Positions 61,987 through 64,000 of a stretch of 64,000 nt of DNA are shown one piece after another; within the stretch, counting starts at the first letter, position 1, and the number at the start of each line of letters is the position of its first letter. The notes beneath the pieces are model-generated. The model was given only the letters and a program-made list of their open reading frames with translations. It had not been told where the DNA came from and searched no databases. Source of the DNA: Pseudomonas sp. P818 (lineage in GTDB: Bacteria > Pseudomonadota > Gammaproteobacteria > Pseudomonadales > Pseudomonadaceae). Location of the stretch: assembly GCF_000418555.1 (NCBI RefSeq), contig NZ_ATKM01000019.1:124001-188000 (forward strand). The letters are read 5' to 3'. Position numbers and translations under genes: made by a program.

Positions 61987-62484
61987 ATGCCGAAACACCA
62001 GCTACGCCCGCAGGGAGACTTCCCCACAGCCGGGCTGATTCGTCGCCTGGCGGCCCTCTTCTACGATTTCCTGCTTTGCGTAGCACTGATCATGGTGGTC
62101 ACCCTGATCTACCAGCAAGGCATTCTGCGTCTGATCCACGGCGGCGATACGTTGATGGCGATGGCCGAAGCCGGCGCCCTGGACCATGATCCGATTCTCG
62201 CCAGCCTGGTGCTGCTGTCGCTGTTCGCCTTCTTCGCCAAGTTCTGGACCCATAACGGTCAGACACTGGGCATGCAGGCCTGGGGACTGCGCATTCAGAA
62301 CGCCGACGGCAGCGCCATCGATCTGTGGCAGGCCTTGCTGCGCTTCGTGATCGCCATCGGCTCCTGGCTGTTCGCAGGCCTGGGCTTTCTCTGGCTGTTA
62401 TGGGACAAGCAGGGCCGCACCTGGCACGACATCTACTCCGACAGCCGTGTGGTTCAGCTACCGAAGAACATCCACAAGAAGTAA
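61987..62484 (+). CDS. RDD family membrane protein
   Basis: 165-residue inner-membrane protein with three or four helices. The RDD signature lies at the N-terminus (GLIRRLAALFYDFLLC) and a second conserved block is FWTHNGQTLGMQAWGLRI. Function unknown; relatives are linked to Na+(K+)/H+ exchange. Ends before a convergent terminator with lptG. Confidence 0.9.
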   Translation: MPKHQLRPQGDFPTAGLIRRLAALFYDFLLCVALIMVVTLIYQQGILRLIHGGDTLMAMAEAGALDHDPILASLVLLSLFAFFAKFWTHNGQTLGMQAWGLRIQNADGSAIDLWQALLRFVIAIGSWLFAGLGFLWLLWDKQGRTWHDIYSDSRVVQLPKNIHKK

Positions 62485-62497
62485 CGGGCGGCAGATT

Positions 62498-62530
62498 CAA
62501 AAAAGCCGGTTCACTGAACCGGCTTTTTCA
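62498..62530. terminator. Bidirectional terminator
   Basis: AGCCGGTTCA-C-TGAACCGGCT flanked by AAAAAA and TTTTT. Serves the RDD gene and lptG. Confidence 0.9.
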
Positions 62531-62544
62531 TGCCTGCGATCGGC

Positions 62545-63609
62545 TCAGCCAGCGCGGCGTAGCAGCCACACACCAGCCAGCGCGCAGATGCCCGCCGGGA
62601 CCAGCACCGCCAGCAGCGGCGAGAAACCGAACACCAGGCTGGACGGCCCCAGCAGGTCCTGAGCGATGCGGAAGATGAAGCCGACCAGCACGCCGGTGAA
62701 CACGCGCTGCCCTAGGGTCACCGAGCGCAGCGGGCCGAAGATGAAGGAAATCGCCATCAACACCAGCGCGGCGGTTACCAGCGGTTGCAGCACCTTGGTC
62801 CAGAATGCCAGCCAGTAACGGACGTTGTTCAACCCCTGCTCACTCAGGTAGTGGATGTACTGCCAAAGCCCGGTCACCGACAGCGCCTCGGGCTCCATCA
62901 CCACGGTGCCGAGCAGCTCCGGATTGAGTTCGATATCCCAGCGCTCTTCGCGCTGATTGACCACCTCGGAACGGTCTTCATGCAGCAGCGTGGTCTGCAC
63001 GTTGCTCAGCATCCAGTGGTTGTCGCGGAACTCGGCACGGCGAGCGAAACTGGCCGAAAGCAGGCGCCGCTCGTCGTCGAAACGGTAGCGCGTGACGCCC
63101 AGCAGAACCCCGCCCGGCTGTACGGCGTTGATATGCACGTACTCCTGCCCCTGCCGATGCCACATGCCGCGCTTGGAGCTCTGCGCTGCACCACCACCCT
63201 GCGCCAGCGCACGGTCGGCCTGGGCCTGGTTCTCGGTAAGCGGCGCGACGTACTCGCCGATCAGAATGCCGGCCAGCATCAGCACCAGCATGGGCTTCAT
63301 TACCGCCCAGACGATACGGCCGATGGACACGCCAGCGGCGCGCATGATGGTCAGCTCGCTGTTGCTGGCCAGGGTGCCAAGACCGATCAGGCAACCGATC
63401 AGCGCCGCCATCGGCAGCATCTCGTAAGCGCGGCGCGGCGCGGTCAACAGAACGTACCAGAGCGCCTGGGCGAGCCCATAGTCGCCCTTGTTCAGGTCAC
63501 TGAGCTCGTCGATGAAAGCGAACAGCAGCGCCAGACCGAGAATGATGCCCAGCACCGCCAGAATGGCGAAGAACACCTGAGTTCCGATGTAGCGATCCAA
63601 CTTAGCCAT
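62545..63609 (-). CDS. lptG: LPS export permease LptG
   Basis: Inner-membrane permease of the LptB2FG exporter. 354 residues from ATG 63609 (MAKLDRYIGTQVFFAI). Three helices, a periplasmic beta-jellyroll domain (about 140-255) and three helices. The start overlaps the lptF stop by eight bases. Confidence 0.96.
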   Translation of the reverse strand: MAKLDRYIGTQVFFAILAVLGIILGLALLFAFIDELSDLNKGDYGLAQALWYVLLTAPRRAYEMLPMAALIGCLIGLGTLASNSELTIMRAAGVSIGRIVWAVMKPMLVLMLAGILIGEYVAPLTENQAQADRALAQGGGAAQSSKRGMWHRQGQEYVHINAVQPGGVLLGVTRYRFDDERRLLSASFARRAEFRDNHWMLSNVQTTLLHEDRSEVVNQREERWDIELNPELLGTVVMEPEALSVTGLWQYIHYLSEQGLNNVRYWLAFWTKVLQPLVTAALVLMAISFIFGPLRSVTLGQRVFTGVLVGFIFRIAQDLLGPSSLVFGFSPLLAVLVPAGICALAGVWLLRRAG

Positions 63610-64000
63610 GAGCCACCTCCGACGCACGACGGCTGGCCCACCACAGACTCAGACGCTCCCAGTACAACAACGTAAGGCCGATGGCGAGGAAGATGCCGTG
63701 CACCCACCACAGCCCCAGCGCGGCGGGCAGACGCCCCTTGTCCAGCGCACCACGGGCCGCGATCAGCAGGCCCAGATAGGCCATATAGAGGAAGATCGCC
63801 GGCAACAGCTTGAGGAAGCGGCCCTGACGCGGGTTGACCTTCGACAGCGGCACGGCCAGCAAGGTGACGATGAATACCAGCAGGGGTAGTGACAGGCGCC
63901 ATTGCAGCTCGGCCTGCATACGCGGGTCGCTGCTGCCCAGCAGCTCGCGGGTCGGCGTCGCCTCACGCTCGCTGGCTTCGATGGCGACCTCCGGCTTGGG
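63602..64000 (-). CDS. lptF: LPS export permease LptF (5' part outside window)
   Basis: C-terminal 132 residues of the LptG partner, running off the right end of the window without interruption. Shows the end of the periplasmic domain (ATPTRELLGSSDPR), then helices beginning LSLPLLVFIVTLLAVPLSKVNPRQGRF. Stop TAA overlaps lptG. Confidence 0.94.
   Translation of the reverse strand, partial: PKPEVAIEASEREATPTRELLGSSDPRMQAELQWRLSLPLLVFIVTLLAVPLSKVNPRQGRFLKLLPAIFLYMAYLGLLIAARGALDKGRLPAALGLWWVHGIFLAIGLTLLYWERLSLWWASRRASEVAHG

Overview
The window is a GC-rich stretch of Pseudomonas chromosome. Its gene order follows the P. aeruginosa PAO1 block from purL to lptF/lptG: purL-mltF-tadA-guaA/guaB-xseA-leuA-der-bamB-hisS-ispG-rodZ-pilF-rlmN-ndk-isc operon-cysE-trmJ-suhB-secF/secD-yajC-tgt-queA-tRNA-Leu-lptG/lptF. 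Protein sequences and REP-type repeats fit the P. mendocina/oleovorans side of the genus, but the species call is inference from memory of gene order.

Layout. 1-6.2 kb: a Nudix hydrolase, an L,D-transpeptidase, two small conserved proteins, a repeat-rich gap and purL. 6.3-11.4 kb: lytic transglycosylase mltF, tadA, a Tat-exported multicopper oxidase and an overlapping pair of unknown membrane proteins. 11.5-18.4 kb is the main accessory block. It holds a frameshifted small gene, then a leftward cluster of porin, 60-codon small ORF, DHDPS/NAL-family lyase, TAXI binding protein and fused TRAP permease, with a divergent LysR regulator. Together these can bring an anionic substrate across both membranes and cleave or dehydrate it; the substrate is unknown. 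18.5-28.5 kb: guaBA, a Fur-boxed TonB receptor, a PACE efflux gene with a divergent LysR regulator, xseA and an M23 peptidase. 28.6-36.4 kb: a YbdG-type mechanosensitive channel, leuA with a possible leader peptide, a secreted GEVED protein with five tandem repeats, a nitrilase-family amidase and an aminotransferase whose 3' end is replaced by a REP element.

36.4-63.6 kb is housekeeping. The first part is a leftward run rlmN-pilF-rodZ-ispG-hisS-yfgM-bamB-der, with a MITE-like palindrome between bamB and der. Next come ndk and the complete iscRSUA-hscBA-fdx-iscX operon with an IscR-type promoter site, then cysE, trmJ and suhB. The window ends with queA-tgt-yajC-secDF, tRNA-Leu(CAA), a cold-shock gene with a long leader, an RDD protein and lptG plus the 3' part of lptF.

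No CRISPR array, rRNA, prophage or complete insertion sequence is visible. The strongest leads for new biology are the TRAP/lyase/porin cluster with its coupled small ORF, the GEVED repeat protein, and the repeats that sit exactly on stop codons (8.9, 35.3, 36.5 and 38.2 kb).
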